From Patescibacteria group bacterium UBA5532 (GTDB lineage Bacteria; Patescibacteriota; Gracilibacteria; BD1-5; UBA2023), in the NCBI GenBank assembly GCA_002426885.1, contig DINU01000007.1, positions 1 through 54,987 on the forward strand: a DNA stretch of 54,987 bases. The letters run 5' to 3'. The position numbers and the translations under genes were made by a program. Numbering within the stretch: position 1 is the stretch's first letter; each line of letters starts with the position of its first letter. This document shows, piece after piece, positions 54,417-54,987 of the stretch. The notes below the pieces were generated by a model. It saw nothing but the letters and a program-made list of their open reading frames with translations, searched no databases and was not told the DNA's origin.

Positions 54417-54968
54417 ATGCCAAAAATAAAGTCAAAACTTGAAGATAATTTAGATCCAAAAGAATCGTCAACTGATGAGCCATGAAAAGAAGGAGAAAAA
54501 TTCTTTATAGAAAGTGCAACTAGAGAAGCTTTTCAGCTTCGAGCAAAAATAAAGATGGATGAGTCTTTTTATCATCAATCTTCTTGATATTGAAAACACG
54601 ATGCCCGAGGACACTTCGCTTATGGAGTTTTAGATGAAGTTCTTAGGGTTGCCCTAACAATGCAACGATGGAAAGAAATTATAGATTGATGAGAAATTCA
54701 GAAAAAAGAAGAAGATCCAAATGACGGAATTGAAAGATTAGTTTATGAAAGTATAAATTTTGAACAGAAACTATGGTGTCGGAAATTATCAGAACATCTT
54801 GTTTCGGTTATTCTTTTTTCAAAGCATAATAAACAATCATTATATAGAGTTTGGATGGCTGGTCGATCATTTGAGAAAGCTGTCGGTAGATACTTAGATT
54901 TGAAAGAGTATGATAATTGTAAAAACGAAAATTTACGCTTTCAGATAAAACACCTAGGTACTGTTTAA
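54417..54968 (+). CDS. Hypothetical protein at the right edge
   Basis: A 183-residue frame from ATG 54417 to TAA 54966-54968 with several TGA glycines, preceded by an A+T-rich TATATATAA stretch. The N-terminus is charged and probably disordered (KIKSKLEDNLDPKESSTDEP). The middle is helical (FFIESATREAFQLRAKIKMD, VLDEVLRVALTMQRWKEI), and the end is basic (LYRVWMAGRSFEKAVGRYLD). No family is recognised. It is A+T rich, like other accessory genes here. Confidence 0.65.
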
Positions 54969-54987
54969 CAAACTTTAATCATCATAA

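Noticed and set aside
1..54987. CRISPR array, rRNA genes or complete insertion sequence
   Set aside because: No regularly spaced repeats, no rRNA signature and no intact transposase were found in the window.

Overview
This window reads as a chromosome segment from a bacterium that translates UGA as glycine (translation table 25: Candidatus Absconditabacteria/SR1 or Gracilibacteria). Under the standard code most genes fall apart at in-frame TGA codons. Read as glycine, they become full-length conserved proteins such as DnaB, GyrB, CarB, PheT, RSH, GatB, MraY and an alpha-2-macroglobulin. Several of the TGAs sit at near-invariant glycines: two in the Walker A loop of the AAA+ ATPase, one in the UvrD P-loop, and two in the FolK N-terminal motif. 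I cannot decide between the two lineages from sequence alone.

Layout. 1-6.6 kb: a partial gene, tRNA-Gln, rplS, a TPR membrane protein, dnaB, a pilin-like protein, a membrane/propeller-like protein and a NUDIX hydrolase. 6.7-14.5 kb: an accessory-looking stretch with a 783-aa helical-repeat protein, an HGSNAT-like membrane protein, a TrmB-type regulator and a 746-aa AAA+ ATPase. The two large genes share an almost identical promoter. 14.8-21.7 kb: tRNA-Asn, tRNA-Ser, carA-carB and the (p)ppGpp enzyme. 21.9-28.3 kb: one very large alpha-2-macroglobulin. 28.7-34.2 kb: pheT, a VirB2-like small membrane protein with a partner, and gyrB. 34.3-47.4 kb: a lipoprotein, a CAP-domain protein, gatB, two cation antiporters, mraY, ogt, a UvrD/PcrA helicase, a DNA-binding protein and a TIM-barrel protein.

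47.5-55 kb is a mosaic. A serine-recombinase remnant ends inside tRNA-Lys and abuts an ATP-grasp remnant. A folate pair follows (folK-folP fusion and folC). Next come a terminase-small-subunit-like gene, a racemase remnant, and a Bax-inhibitor-1 gene with a consensus promoter, a strong Shine-Dalgarno and a TGA stop. The window closes with a TM2-domain protein, a perfect inverted repeat and an unknown gene.

Native promoters appear to follow TTGCWW, 16-17 nt, TATAWT. Leaders are very short and clear Shine-Dalgarno sites are rare, which makes the Bax-inhibitor cassette stand out as foreign. Coordinates and reading frames were checked by hand translation. Family names rest on motif recognition, not database searches.
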